DNA of 64,000 nucleotides from positions 9,285,001-9,349,000 of the forward strand of contig JALJCS010000022.1 of the NCBI GenBank assembly GCA_023055355.1, given 5' to 3'. The notes below the pieces were generated by a model, which saw only the letters and a list, made by a program, of their open reading frames with translations, did not search any database and was not told where the DNA came from. Below, one piece after another: positions 40,583-51,845 of this stretch (positions within the stretch are counted from its first letter, which is position 1; each line of letters starts with the position of its first letter). The position numbers were made by a program, and so were the translations under genes. The DNA is from Agelaius tricolor (lineage: Eukaryota; Chordata; Aves; Passeriformes; Icteridae).

Positions 40583-43410
40583 TATTGCCGGATATCTGGA
40601 GGGGAAAAAGTAATTCTGCTTATGTTTTGCCATGTTTCACCAGTGTTTCTTCCTTTTCAAGTGTAGAAATGAATGAATTGATTTAAACCCTTTGTCTCCT
40701 GGGCCTGGAGTGTGAAGCACCCAGGTGCAGAAGGTGCCTCCCATCAGCTGCGGCTCTGCCTGGAAAATAATTCTGGTACGAGGGGGAGTTCAAAAGCTCC
40801 TTTTGAAGGATATTTTCTCGTGGAGGTTCTTTGAAATTCTGAGGAATTAAAGTGATGAAAGGTGGCTCTAGTCTGTGAGAAGAGGCAGATGATTTCTTCA
40901 AGTGTGCTTATCTTTGCGATCTGTGGATCTTTCAGTGGGTGCATTGACTAGGTATTGCCATAAAATGTATTTATTAAAAATGCAATCCAGAGGAAATCAG
41001 TCCTTTTAAGTTATAAAATGCTGATAAAACCTATTAAAGATCAGAAGAATAACGCCTTTCTGATCTAAGTGTATCTTGTGGGCGCTGGGCTCATGTTCCA
41101 GTCAGTACTTTGTTCTTGGAATGGAGTTGTTTCCTGCAGGAAGAAAACTCTGAAGCAACAGATTTGCTAAACAGCCTTTTGAGGTTCCAGTGAAAGCTGG
41201 TTACAGACTGTTCCTTAGGAGTAGATAATTAGGGAGAGTAGGACTTTTCTTATTCTTATCAATTATAATCAATATCCCCCATTTTTCATTAGAACTGCTG
41301 TTTATCCAAAACACTCAGCAAGGTGTTTGTTTTCTAAAATCTGCTATGGAACTATTTTTTCTGGTAAGAAATTCTATCTTAGATCAGAAAAATCCTCCTG
41401 AGCAAAAAGTCTGTGGTGGATCCAGTATATGTATAACCCTCATTAGAAGAAAAGATATTTTGGTGAGAAAATCACCAAATGGTTTGGAAATGTTTCTGTC
41501 AGCTCTAGAAAAAAATAGGATCTAAACAGTTTGTGAGGTGAATGGTGGCTGTTCTGCACAAAACTCATAGCTGAATACCTGGAAAAAAATCCACATTTCC
41601 TCTTTGACATATGCCAAACCCAACATGTGTCCCTGTCCCTGTTGGGCATGGTTCTTATCACCCATTCAAAATACATTCAAATTTACTTCACTGTTTCTTT
41701 TGAAAATTCTGGTGATAATTTCTCCTCGAAGCTTTATTCTGATTTCTGTTTGGTTTTGATCAGCTCAAGTCCATGAATGTGACTTCAAATTTTCTCAGGT
41801 TTCAGAGCAAGTTGTTTGTAAAAATTCCTGTTGGATTTTTTGTCCAGCACTGTCTGTACTGATGTATTGCAGATATTTATAAAAATCAGAAAGCCATCAT
41901 ATTTCATCTTCACTTGCTTGTTTTTTGACTCCTCACGCCTCTTCAGTGTTTTCCTTGGAGCTGTACCTCCTGTAAACACATAAGTGTATGTGCTCTGTAT
42001 TTTAAAATCTTGGGCTGTTTATTTGATTTTATGGATGTTTTTGTAGTGTCTATTTTTTCTCCATTGAAAATCTGTTGCTAATCTCCCATTTTTCTCATAG
42101 ATCCTTCACGGTGTTGTGCTGCATCGAATACGCAATATAAAATGTATCTGGTGTCTTGCAAATCCATCTGAATTTAGGAAACCAAGCTGTGCTTAAATGA
42201 ACAAACACTTCTATGTGGTTTAAAATAACTTTGAACATCCTTTGAAGTGGCCATGAGGATTTAATCACTGAAAATTCCTTCCCTGTATGATCCAGCTTCT
42301 CTTTACAAAGACAGCATCTTACAGTGTGGCCAGTTCCATGCTATGAATTTTCATAACTCTTTAGCTCTGGGCTACTGTGAGTGTTGTTTTTTTTTTAAAT
42401 CTCAAGCCAATCACTTATTTCTCAATATTTTATCCCAGCTGGCCTCTGATATTGCCAGTGTTCTGAAGGCTTCTGTCCTTAGCCCTGAGTTATTTTCTCT
42501 CTCAGTGCTTCCAGTCTCATTGTTAGTCTCATCTTGCTTTCTGTAAGTGGCAGCAAGTATATTGTTCTGCTGATGCTCTTTCATCTCTCCAAGGGTTTGC
42601 TCCAGACCTAACCCAAGAAATGTGCAAATAAGTGTTTTACTGCAGAGGAAACACTCGGCAAACACGCTGAGGTCTGGCTATGACAGCAACATGGGATTTT
42701 TCTGAAATACCTATTCAGAGAGCAGAACTGCAACACTGAGAGGAGTCACTGCATTACTTGAGTGGTTAGGATGAGAGAGAGCTTTTTGTGCCCAGGGAGC
42801 TGCATCCTATTCCAAAGTTCTAATCTGAAACTCCCAGGACATCATGGCCCTGGGGCATCCTTCACCTCTGTAGTGGCTCCTGCCAGATCTCTGCACAATC
42901 TCCAGGACAGCCAAGGGAGGAGGGGGAATAGAAAGGGAGGAATGAAGTGCAGAACAGGCACAGAGGAGAAGGAATAGCAGGCACCTGGGATTCTCTGCTG
43001 ATCAAATGGCTCTGCAGCAGCTGCTGTAACTCAGCCCACTCCAGCTCTGAATTTCAAGTGACCTGAGTTGCTCCCCAGCTCCAGCCATGTCCTGTATGTC
43101 CTGTTGTGTAAGTGTTGCTCAGGGAATTTGAGAAGAAAGGAGAGCCATTCTCTTGGCTCCTCTCTGAGGGTACAAAGCTGTCTCTTGAGTCAGGTGCTGA
43201 GGGATGTGTGTGCTTGGCAGCTGTACCCATTCCCCTCCCCACCACCAGCCAAACAGGCCCTGGTGGTTTTCACAACATATTTATCCTCCAATGCACTCCA
43301 CTGGAAACTTTGTCCTACTCAGAGGATCTTCTTACTCCATCACATTACTGGGTGAAAAATATCAGGCTGCTCACCTTGTCTGAACCAATTCCCACCTGTT
43401 GTTCCCTGAT

Positions 43411-43533
43411 TGTGCACTCAGGGTGGGGATGTTCACAGACAGCACCAAGGTGGGTGGGAGTGTGGATCTGCTGGAGGGCAGGAAGGCTCTGCAGGGGGAT
43501 CTGGACAGGACTGATGGGTTGAGACCAATTTAG
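43411..43533 (+). mobile_element. CR1 LINE internal fragment: C-terminal side of reverse transcriptase motif C
   Basis: The sequence translates in one frame from about 43429 as a CR1 ORF2 segment: FTDSTKVGGSVDLLEGRK, followed by ALQGDLDR. In CR1 reverse transcriptases this region starts with the motif-C catalytic F/Y-A-D-D box and continues D-T-K-L-G-G. Here the box at 43432-43443 reads F-T-D-S, so the second catalytic aspartate is lost. The frame breaks down after DLDR, where bases are missing relative to the family, and it stops at about 43531. The copy is therefore a dead internal piece of ORF2 without the 3' end. The limits are approximate, and the left edge is weakly matched ('tgtgcactcag'). 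Confidence 0.87.
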
Positions 43534-45432
43534 TGTCAAGGATAGTGAAGTGTCTGCAAACTAGTAACATCACTTGGGAACACTGTTCACGTAGGCTCAC
43601 AAAAAGTCACCCAGACATCATTTGAAACAGGAATTTTAATGGGTATTCACATAGAAAGCAGGATTTCAGTTTCAGAAGTCATCAAATCTGAAATGTTTCA
43701 ACTCTGACCTAAAAAAACCCAGACTGAGGAGATGATCCTGGTAACATTTCACAGCAAGCATGGCTGTGTTGCTCAGGAGGGGCTGAGTCTGTACCCTGCC
43801 AGTCTCAGTGTCCCTCCAGGCTCTGCCTGAGGCTCTACAGAGCAGCCCCAGTGCTGCTGATGAAGCAGGGAGGTTTCCTTCCCTCTGTTCCTTCTCTCCC
43901 CCCTTGTCTGCACAGCAGCAGCTCCGTGGTGGGCTGGGCAGGGGGCTGAGGCTGTGGGAGCTGTGTTTAATGTCCAAGGCAGGAAGGTCCACTTAGGGGG
44001 AAAGTGGAGTAAAATAAGATCTTTTTCTCTTTTCAATACAAGGTTCTCATGTCAAGAAAGATGATATTTTCTTTTGTTCTCAGCTGCAGGGAATGCCTTG
44101 GGGAAGCAGAGGACTCAAGCTTTTAATTTACTTTCCTCTTGGCTCATACTTTGCAGTGGAAGCAGACACAGAGCTCCACTGCTGCTCTGTCTTAGACTGA
44201 AGGAATGAAGCTTTCCTGCTAACTGCAATATGCTGCTCTTTGCTGCCTGTTATCCTCATGAATAAATGAGCAGGAGCAAGTTGAAGATCACCCTCATTTT
44301 CATCATGTGTGAAATCCACCTGCACCTTCAGGCATTAATTAACTGAGCCCTTACCTCACCACCCCTGAGTAAGCAATTCCCTTGTTTATTTGGCAGTGCA
44401 GAGAAAGGAAATGCAGCAATAGAGGACGAACAGTGTTGTGAAAAGTGGCAGAAAATGGCCAGCTTCTACCCACTGAAAAGACAAATGCTCCTCTCTGTCC
44501 CCAGTGCCAGATCCTCATCCCAGAGCACACTTGCAATGGAGTGTGCCAACAGGAGCAGCTGTTTCTTCTGTCTACCATTGCTTTACTATCATAATAATTT
44601 AAACACTTTCTGTCAGTGAAAGAGATGCTGCAAGAGTGAATTGGTGCAGAAATACTCTCCCAGAGACTTTAATCCTCGTTTGCTCCCTAATATCCAGACC
44701 ACTATCCACAGATATTTTGTTTTTCAGAGGAAAAAACTCAAGAGCTTCTTTTCTTTCAGAGAAACAGTGGGTTAATGGGGAGGGAATAAAGCTGCCTCTG
44801 TCACACACCAGTTTGAACCCACACTGGCCTGTTGCATATTCTAGTGGTGCACATATCTGAGTTTGAAACCAGTCTGGGTTTTGCAGCTTTTGGTTTCCAA
44901 ATTTAGGTTTACACATTTTGTTTTTCTTTCTGATATACTTTTACTTTTTTACTTCTACACACTGTTATATTGGTATATGCATATCCAAACTGTTCTGGAC
45001 TGATGGATAAGGACTAGTCCAATTCCATGTGCTTCCTTTACTCCTTGAAGCCGGTGCTGGGACTTGAATGCAGAATTCCAAGAGATTTTTGTGAAAGGCT
45101 GCACCTTCCCTGAGCAGGAAAATCAGGCAGCTGACAGTGAAATAAATCCTAAATAGAAGTGACATTCTTTATTTATACTGGGAGTGCAGGCAGGTTTCAA
45201 AGAAGAGCAAATGGGCCTGAGGATAATTCACCTGGCAAAAAAAAAAAAAGTATGTGTGAAAATTTTCCTCCTTAAGGCAAAATTTTAGCAAAGCTTATTG
45301 AGAAGTCCAAAAAGATATTGGTAGGATTTGCTATAGAAATCCTGAGCAGCAACATGCACAGGCCTGGGTAAACTTTAGTGCTGAAATTTGGTCATGTCAG
45401 CTTTATGTACTTCTCTTGTTATATAATATGCT
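43534..45432. other. Noncoding stretch, GC-richer in its first part
   Basis: No gene is supported. Around 43770-43990 the sequence is GC-richer and shows overlapping open frames on both strands, which is expected by chance. An A13 tract lies at 45237-45249. Confidence 0.5.
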
Positions 45433-45536
45433 ATGTAATATTCACACATCTATCAGGGAATATTCTGGAATACATGGAATTCTAATTCTGGAATATTACA
45501 TGGAATATCATGTAATATTCACATCTGTCATGGAAT
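45433..45536. repeat. Nested imperfect repeats, about 77-bp period
   Basis: ATGTAATATTCACACATCTA (from 45433) recurs as ATGTAATATTCACATCTGTC (from 45510), 77 bases apart. Each is followed by CAGGGAAT or CATGGAAT. Between them, CTGGAATACATGGAAT and CTGGAATATTACATGGAAT form an inner repeat. The second outer copy is cut by the CR1 insertion that follows. Confidence 0.7.
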
Positions 45537-45638
45537 TGCTGTGTGGTTTGGGTTGGAATGAACCTTAAATTCCTCCACTTCCAGCCCTTCTGCCATGGCC
45601 AAGGAACCTTCCCCTAGACCAGGCTGCTCAAAGCCCAT
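45531..45638 (-). mobile_element. CR1 LINE 3' fragment, reverse orientation
   Basis: The plus strand reads 'tgtggtttgggttggaatga', 'accttaaattcctcc', 'cagcccttctgccatggcca', 'cccctagaccaggctgctca', 'aagccc'. This is the reverse complement of the CR1 3' untranslated end. Truncated and noncoding; the left boundary merges with the repeat cluster before it. Confidence 0.92.
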
Positions 45639-46533
45639 TCATATATAAGCCTTACACAACAAAATGCACACACTTGCATGTATAAATTTGTTTTTGAGCA
45701 GTTTAGAGGGAAGGATGAGAACTGAAGCAAATGAAACACAGAACAACTGTATATTGAAAGAGGAATCCCTGTAAATAAACAGGAGGCTGGGAGGCAGCCC
45801 CGAGCATCCTGGCAAGTGCTGTGGTTCTGCCAGCCAGAAAATCTTGAGGGGACCTCTCCAGCTTTGCCTGTGAGAAGATTTGTGTTGCAATGAACCTTGG
45901 AGTTTTTGGAGCCAGGGAGATGAAACAAAAGCTGTGCTGGCAGAGCAGGAAACAGTGTTTCAATAGCAGATCAGATTTGAATCTTTGGAGTCAGAGGAAA
46001 ACAGTCATTAACAAAGATGATCATTGTATTTATTCTGTTAAAATAATATTTGTTGGAGTCTCTGAGAATATTTTGTATTTGAACCACTGCCAGTAATGTT
46101 AAGCCAGAAAATGACAGAAAAACAGTTTTATCATGAGATATAGAATTATGTGCTGAATGTGATGCAGGGCTCCACTGATAGTGTCAGGCTGGTGAGCACC
46201 CCCTGCTCCCTGCTGGGCTTGGAGCATTTGTCACACCCAGCAGCAGTAAAATGCACCTGGAGAGCCTCTTATCTGTGAGCCTGTGTGCAGCACCACTCCT
46301 GACTCTGCCTGCAGCATCAGGGACAGCAGTCACACAGCCCATCATATTCATGGGGCATCTCTGGCACTGAGCACTCCCTGTCAGCTCTGCAGCCAGGGGA
46401 GAGCACAGTGGGCAACAGCTGAGCAGCAAAGAGAGCACAGCGTGCTGAGATCTTCTGGGCACAAATCCCTGCAGGGCAGGCGTGTAGAGTACCTGGGAAA
46501 CAACAAGGACCTTGGGCTGGGTGCTAGCCATGA
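45639..46533. other. Noncoding spacer between two CR1 copies
   Basis: No exon or repeat is recognised. The part from about 46190 is GC-richer, and a 180-codon minus-strand open frame (46184-46726) starts inside the next CR1 on its antisense strand and runs through this patch. I regard it as a chance frame. Confidence 0.5.
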
Positions 46534-46741
46534 AGGGTTGGATGGGATATTGGGAAGGAATTGTTCCCTGGGAGGGTGGGAAGGGCAGCTGGGGCTGCCC
46601 CTGGATCCCTGGCACTGCCCAAGGCCAGGTTGGACTTTGGGGTTTGGAGCAGCCTGGGACAGTGGGAGGTGTCCCCATGACAGGGGTGGAAATGATGGCT
46701 TTAAGTTTCCTTGCAACCCAAACCATTCTGTGATGATTCTG
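46534..46741 (+). mobile_element. CR1 LINE 3' end, forward orientation
   Basis: Best preserved CR1 in the window. Landmarks in order: 'ggttggatgggatattggga', 'aggaattgttccctgggagg', 'caaggccaggttggactttg', 'gtttggagcagcctgggaca', 'gtgggaggtgtcccc', 'aacccaaaccattctgtgat', and a closing 'gattctg'. The terminal ATTCTGTG/ATTCTG units mark the true 3' end. A segment that usually follows the 'gagggtggtgag' part is missing or replaced. The G-rich first part contains a G-quadruplex motif at 46570-46585. Confidence 0.95.
46570..46585 (+). other. Canonical G-quadruplex motif inside CR1
   Basis: Four G3 runs at 46570-46572, 46574-46576, 46578-46580 and 46583-46585 with loops A, T and AA. Very short loops predict a stable parallel quadruplex. 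It lies in the part of CR1 whose family sequence is usually GAGGGTGGTGAG, so the tight spacing seems to have arisen by mutation in this copy. Confidence 0.8.
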
Positions 46742-48359
46742 TTCTTTCTTGCTGCAAATTTGTACATTTAGTGGGTAGCTACAATAGAGACAGTGACCAA
46801 GATCCAGAGGAGTTTGGGCAGGGAGCCTTTTCAGTGATCATTTTAATGAGACAAGGACAAAGCAGAAATGGAATCATTACACCCCTTTCTGACAGCAGAA
46901 AGCCAGTGAACCTGTGGCAGTACAATCAAAATAATGTTCCTGCAGTTTGTGGGTTTGTTACTCTCCTGTAGTGCCAACGTGCTCTTTATCATCTCTCCTC
47001 AGCTCTGCCTTGAACTGCTACAATAACTTTGCACTTTGAGAGAAGTTTGGGTTATATTTTTAAAGGCAGAGAGTCTTTGCAGGGAGCAGATAAAGCACAT
47101 TTTGCTGTGCTCTCGTAGTTGCTCATCAAGGCACATCTGCCAGTTTATTTCAGTTTATTACCTGCCCTGCCATGGGCATTCTCTAATGATCCAGCTAAAA
47201 GCTGTACCCTTGTCCCCTAAACAAGTTAATTCTTTTTTATTTCCTTTATCCCTAAGCAGCACTGAGTTTTATCCAACAGTGCAAATCCAGTTTCTGAAAG
47301 TTTAAGGCTTTTGAGCAATTTCCTCATGATTTTTACTTTACTTCTAGCCTCTTGTAGTTTGGTTTTATAATTACACTTAGTGAGAATAAAAAGTACAGTA
47401 GTAGTGTATGTTCTCTTGGTTATTTATGAAGTTATTATGGCATTCCCTAAAAAACAGCTCTTGAAACATCCTTAATTTTTCAGTTTGAAAATCATGACTG
47501 TTTCTGGTGTGTGGACTATTAATGGTAGTACATTTCCCAAAAATTTTCTTCAAATTTCTTTTGTAAATTAATCTCACAGATCATTTTACAGTGCTATTAA
47601 TGCTGCTGTGTGCCTGGGAGCTCAGAGGCTTTAATAAAACATACCTGTACTTGGCCTACTTCTTTCTTCCTACAGTGACATTCATTAAAAACAGCGCCAC
47701 TGAACTCCGTAGAGTTTCTCTGGTCTAAAACAAGAAATCAAATTAGGCCAAGGCATTTGCTGCATCCCTTCATGTACCTTTCTTTTTCAAACTAATGGGC
47801 AAATAAAACCAGTTTGAATAAATATGGGAATGCTCAGAAAAAGATGGCTATGTGTGAAAATGTCTATTTTATTTTATTTTTAAATAAAGAGATAGGATTT
47901 TGTATGGGATTTCTCACCCGACCAGATTTGATTTGGAGCCACACTGGAGGGGTGCTGTCTGCAACATGTAATTATATGTTGTTTGGGAAGATTGGGCTCT
48001 GGTGAGAAATCCAGGGGAGTGTTTTGGGTAGAAATCAATAGCTAAAGCACCACTTGAGCCCTGCAGAGCTAAAATGCTGCTTTTTTGCATTTAGCAGAGT
48101 GGAAAACACATATGCCTCCAGTAGAGATTTCTGTCAATATCTGTTTTGCTGCTCTGGGAATAAAGAACTGAGAAGATTTGCAGCACCACAGTAGAAAACT
48201 ACTGAAGATGAGCAGGGAGAGGGCTTGAGAAGGGAGTGAGTGCTCAATTTAGCAAATGCTCAGAAACTTGGCTGCACCACGACTGAAAACTTGAAGGAAA
48301 AACAACACCAAAAGCTGCCAAACATCTTGGCACTGAGATGAGTGAGTTTTAGTAGCAAG
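46742..48359. other. Noncoding stretch, no gene supported
   Basis: AT-rich sequence without recognisable elements. A polypyrimidine-CAG sequence at about 47660-47675 resembles a splice acceptor, but no credible coding frame follows. Confidence 0.5.
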
Positions 48360-48476
48360 TATTGGTGCCCAGCCAGAATAAAAGATATAATAGTAATATA
48401 AATATATAATAAAATATATAAAAATATAAAAAATAAAATAAATATAAAAATATTGGTGTCAATGCTCAGAATAAAA
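48360..48476. repeat. AT-rich block between direct repeats 91 bp apart
   Basis: TATTGGTGCCCAGCCAGAAT at 48360 and TATTGGTGTCAATGCTCAGA at 48451 both run on into AATAAAA, giving imperfect direct repeats around a block (about 48380-48450) made of ATATAA, AAATAT and AATAAA steps. This looks like a 91-bp unit whose second copy is truncated after about 26 bases, or repeats left by slippage. Confidence 0.7.
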
Positions 48477-48493
48477 CCAGAATAAATCCTGGT

Positions 48494-48519
48494 GGGGTGG
48501 GGTGCAGGAGGGAACAGGG
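48494..48519 (+). other. Canonical G-quadruplex motif
   Basis: G-runs at 48494-48497, 48499-48502, 48510-48512 and 48517-48519 with loops of 1, 7 and 4 bases, which satisfies the usual G3+ N1-7 rule. It starts 18 bases after the AT-rich block. Confidence 0.75.
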
Positions 48520-50631
48520 CAGGCAAGACAAAGATGTTTGGATAGGGCTCATGGTCAGACACAGCTTTTGCAGGTGAGAGAAATCACAAGGTAATTTAGC
48601 TCTGCTAGGGAGTTTAGCTGGTGACTCACCTTCTAAATGGGTGCATTTGAGGGAAACTGTCCAAAAGGAATGAAGAATGGCTCAAGCTCTCTCTATATTT
48701 CATCAGGAGTTTAGGATTGGGCTTTGTGAGGCAGAAAATATTCCCAAACCCTGCATATTTCCTGCATGAAACGATTTTTTTTGAAGTTGAAATGGATTTT
48801 TTTTTCCATTTAAATGAGATTAATGTCAGAATGTATCTGACAGTGTGAGTTTTGAGTGGCTTTCAAGTAGCTATTTTGCAAACATCTCCAGAATGTCAGC
48901 TTTACAAAGCTACAGATGAAAAATGGAAATTCTCATGTAAAATTCCTTGGAATAAAAAAATGTACAATCCTTTGGGGTAAAAATCATAGATACTGCCTTA
49001 AATGCACTTCTCTGTCAGTTCAAGAAAGTGAAATATGGGTGTGGGGTAGAGGAGCATTTCTGAATTGCTCAGCATCTGCTGCCCAGCTGCAGCAGGGGTT
49101 CATGGAGAAGATGCTGGTGCTTACCCTTAGACTGGAGCACTAAAGGACTTTGGGATTAAAAACCTCAGCTCATCTTTTCCTGGTGTTTCCTTGCACGTTC
49201 CTTCATTAGCACAAATTTGCTGCAAAATGTAGGGTTTGGGCAATAGGTGTGCTGTACCACTGAGCCTGGGACACAGCAGTGGCCAAATAGCTTTAGGACT
49301 TTGAGTCCCTAAATTATTATTTAATTATTACTTTATTATTATTTATTCCTATGTTCTTAGCAGCCCACAAAGTCCTGCCCATGCAGGGTGGAAATGCAGA
49401 ATATCCTGGGGCTGTTCCAGGCCTGGAGCACTGAAGGCATTCCCAAGGATCCCCAGGGGAAATAAAACTCAGTGCTTAGGAAACACTGGGAATTCCTGCT
49501 TTGTCTTGTCACTGAATTTCTAAATAAATCTTGATAATGTCCTTTGGAGAGTGTGTGTGTTTTTGAGAAGTGTTTTTGAGTTGGTTTGTGATTTATTAAC
49601 ATTCCACCTTTCAGCAGAAACCACGACAGATGGAAAGGCAGTTGTAACAGGGCTTGCTCTGATATTTAAATATCCTGATGTATGCTGAAATCTCTATCAG
49701 ACAGGCTGTATTTGAAGACATGCTGGAGTTTGATTTAAGAATGTGAAATTAGAAAATAATTCATTTCAGCAACATTCAGTTTATAGACCTGGGTGGTTTA
49801 TTGCAGTCAGCACCACTGCATTCATTATGCATCACAGAGGAACATCATTTACTTAGGACAGGTGCTTTTTTAACCAGCTAAAATAGTGAAAACCTTTTAC
49901 TAGGCTCCAAAATGCCTTGAAAGAAGTCAGATTTGTTTCTGAGGCAGAAATTAGGCAAGTTAAGTTCCAATTAGTTCAGTGTGCTGAGTAAACACATCAA
50001 TCTGGATAAAATCTGAGTACAGATTGTGCCTGGAAGCTGATCCCAGGTGCTTTATTAGGCAGCTCATTGTAAGCATGGGGGAGTCAAAGAACATTAAAAA
50101 AAAAGTCTCATTAAGTACCTTGATGGATTTGAGCCAACTTTAAGACTTCATTTTTGTCCTTATATTTTCTAGATTTTTTTCCTGTTGGAGAAATGGACTT
50201 TACTACTTATCCCATGGGAAGGAAAGTCAGGATAGAAAGTGACTGACAGTTGGAGTTTAGCATTAATTGTAGTTGCTGCTTCCATGTCTTTTGCCTGGCT
50301 GTTTTGGAAGTTTTAAATCATTCTGTTTGGGAGGCAGAAATGTCAAAGCTCCATTTTTCCCTGCTCCATGTGCTCTGTGTGCTTTTCTGTGTTCAAGTCC
50401 AAGGGACGTAACTGGATTTGTTTTCTGCATGGAAAGAGGGATGCTCTGCCTCAGACTCTCATGGAACAAGTGCAAAAGAAATCCCCTAAATTCTGTCACC
50501 CTTGAAGTTTTTGAATATCAATGAACTGGAAAGATCAAGGCACATTTCAGCCACTCAGTCTGGCACAGCTGTGGAGTGGGCTGGGGACAAGTCCAGGGCT
50601 GCATTGCCCCAAGGTCACAGATCAGGCTGGG
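48520..50631. other. Noncoding stretch, no gene supported
   Basis: Single-copy-looking sequence with a short (ATT)n run at about 49314-49348 and a short (GT)n at 49549-49560. No exon or transposon is recognised. Confidence 0.5.
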
Positions 50632-51115
50632 ACACAAAAAAGCCAGGGGACTGTCTGATATGCCTTATATTCCATAAAAATCCCAGGGGGTGCCTGATAT
50701 CCTTTATATTCCACAAAACTGCCAGGGAGTGTCGGATTCCCTTCATATTCTACAAAAATGCCGTGGGAGTTGTCTGATTCCCTTCCTATTCCATAAAAAT
50801 GCCAGTGTGGTGTCTGATTCCCTTCATATTCCACAACAATTCCAGGGGGGTATCTGATATCCTTTATATTCCACATAAATGGTAGTGTGGTGTCTGATTC
50901 CCTTCATATTCCACCACAATTCCAGAGTGGTGTCTGATATGATTTATATTTCACAACAGTTCCAGGGTGGCGTCTGATTCCCTTCCTATTCCACAAAAAC
51001 GTGCCAGGGGGTGTCTGATTCCCTTCATATTCTATAAAAATGCCATGGGAGTGTCTGATTCCCTTCATAGTCCACAAAAATTTCAGGCTGGTGCCTGATC
51101 CCCTCCTCATTCCAT
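50632..51115. repeat. Minisatellite, about 40-bp unit, about 12 copies
   Basis: Units start (at GTCTGAT or a variant) at 50653, 50692, 50731, 50772, 50812, 50852, 50892, 50932, 50972, 51013, 51053 and 51093. Unit lengths are 39-41 bases. The partial stretch 50632-50652 is the tail of another unit, and the last unit is cut short near 51115. A typical unit runs GTCTGATTCCCTTCATATTC then CACAAAAATGCCAGGGGGT. Two flavours are mixed: one with GATTCCCTTCAT and one with GATATCCTTTAT (units 1, 2, 6 and, in diverged form, 8). Open frames on the minus strand (50622-50876 and 50904-51110) repeat E-Y-E-G-N-Q-T-like peptides, but because most units are 40 bases the frame shifts between units, so they are by-products of the repeat. 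Confidence 0.96.
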
Positions 51116-51820
51116 GTCATGATCCATCCACTGGTGTTTCACTGAGCTCCCACCACTTCTCCCCCTGGCCTTGCTGACCCATTTTTAGGCTTGGAGCAAA
51201 ATTCCTCCTTGCCTGTGAGAGTGTGGGTTCAATGCAGGAGACTTAAAAACCCCCCTGAACCCTTTGGTTCTTCTGGTTCATCAGTATTAGGGAAAAAAAA
51301 AAAAAGATCTTAAATATCTTTATTCTGTATAAGCTCACAGCTGAGTTGCAGCCTCCTTATCTCTCATGTAGAACAGGATATATAAAAGTGTCATGGAAAG
51401 AACCAGGCACTGTAACCATGAATATCTGAAAGATGGATGGCATTAATAATACAGGAGATGCCCTGTAAAACTGTTGGAGGCTTTTAAAAACTGCAGCAAC
51501 CTGCACAGCTGGGGCTGAGTTTCAAGGTTTTGAATTTTTCTGTTGGGACTGACCACAGATCTGGCAATGCCAGTGAAAAATAAAATGATTTTTTACCCAG
51601 GAAAGCACAAAGTGTTTCCCAGCAGCTCAGTGTGTTTTAGGTTCTCTCCAGATACAGCACATTTACCATGAATTGAGTATTTAAATGGCCCTGTCTCTGA
51701 GCCCAGGCATGGGGAGATGAGGGACACAGGGTTAGACTCCATTAATGACTTTTTTTATTAAGAAAATTGGAGCCAAATCACCATATTTGAATTTGCCCAG
51801 TCTTGGTTGTCTATTATTTT

Positions 51821-51845
51821 AAACAAAACAAACAAACAAAAAAAA
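51821..51845. repeat. (CAAA)n simple repeat with A tract
   Basis: AAACAAAACAAACAAACAAA continues into a run of A. Confidence 0.85.

Larger units (their letters stand above)
32946..43410. other. Noncoding stretch, no gene supported
   Basis: More than ten kilobases of AT-rich sequence without recognisable genes or transposons. It includes the 20-bp tandem duplication at 33211-33250, a 12-bp one at 34219-34242 (GGATTTTATGGT/GGATTTTATACT), a short degenerate CCTAAA-like run at 33972-33992, and an A15 tract at 40568-40582. A weak resemblance to CR1 ('aaggttggatggagctgcca' near 34785) is too short to call. Confidence 0.5.

Noticed and set aside
43918..43960. G-rich stretch as a quadruplex candidate
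   Set aside because: The last loop is 10 bases, beyond the usual limit, and only three runs are close together.
46184..46726. 180-codon open frame on the minus strand, the longest in the window
   Set aside because: It starts on the antisense strand of a CR1 3' end and runs into a GC-richer patch; no protein domain is recognisable and CR1 tails are noncoding.
50622..51110. Minus-strand frames with repeated E-Y-E-G-N-Q-T-like peptides
   Set aside because: They are translations of the 40-bp minisatellite; most units are not a multiple of three, so the peptide repeat is held only through changing frames and is not a conserved protein.
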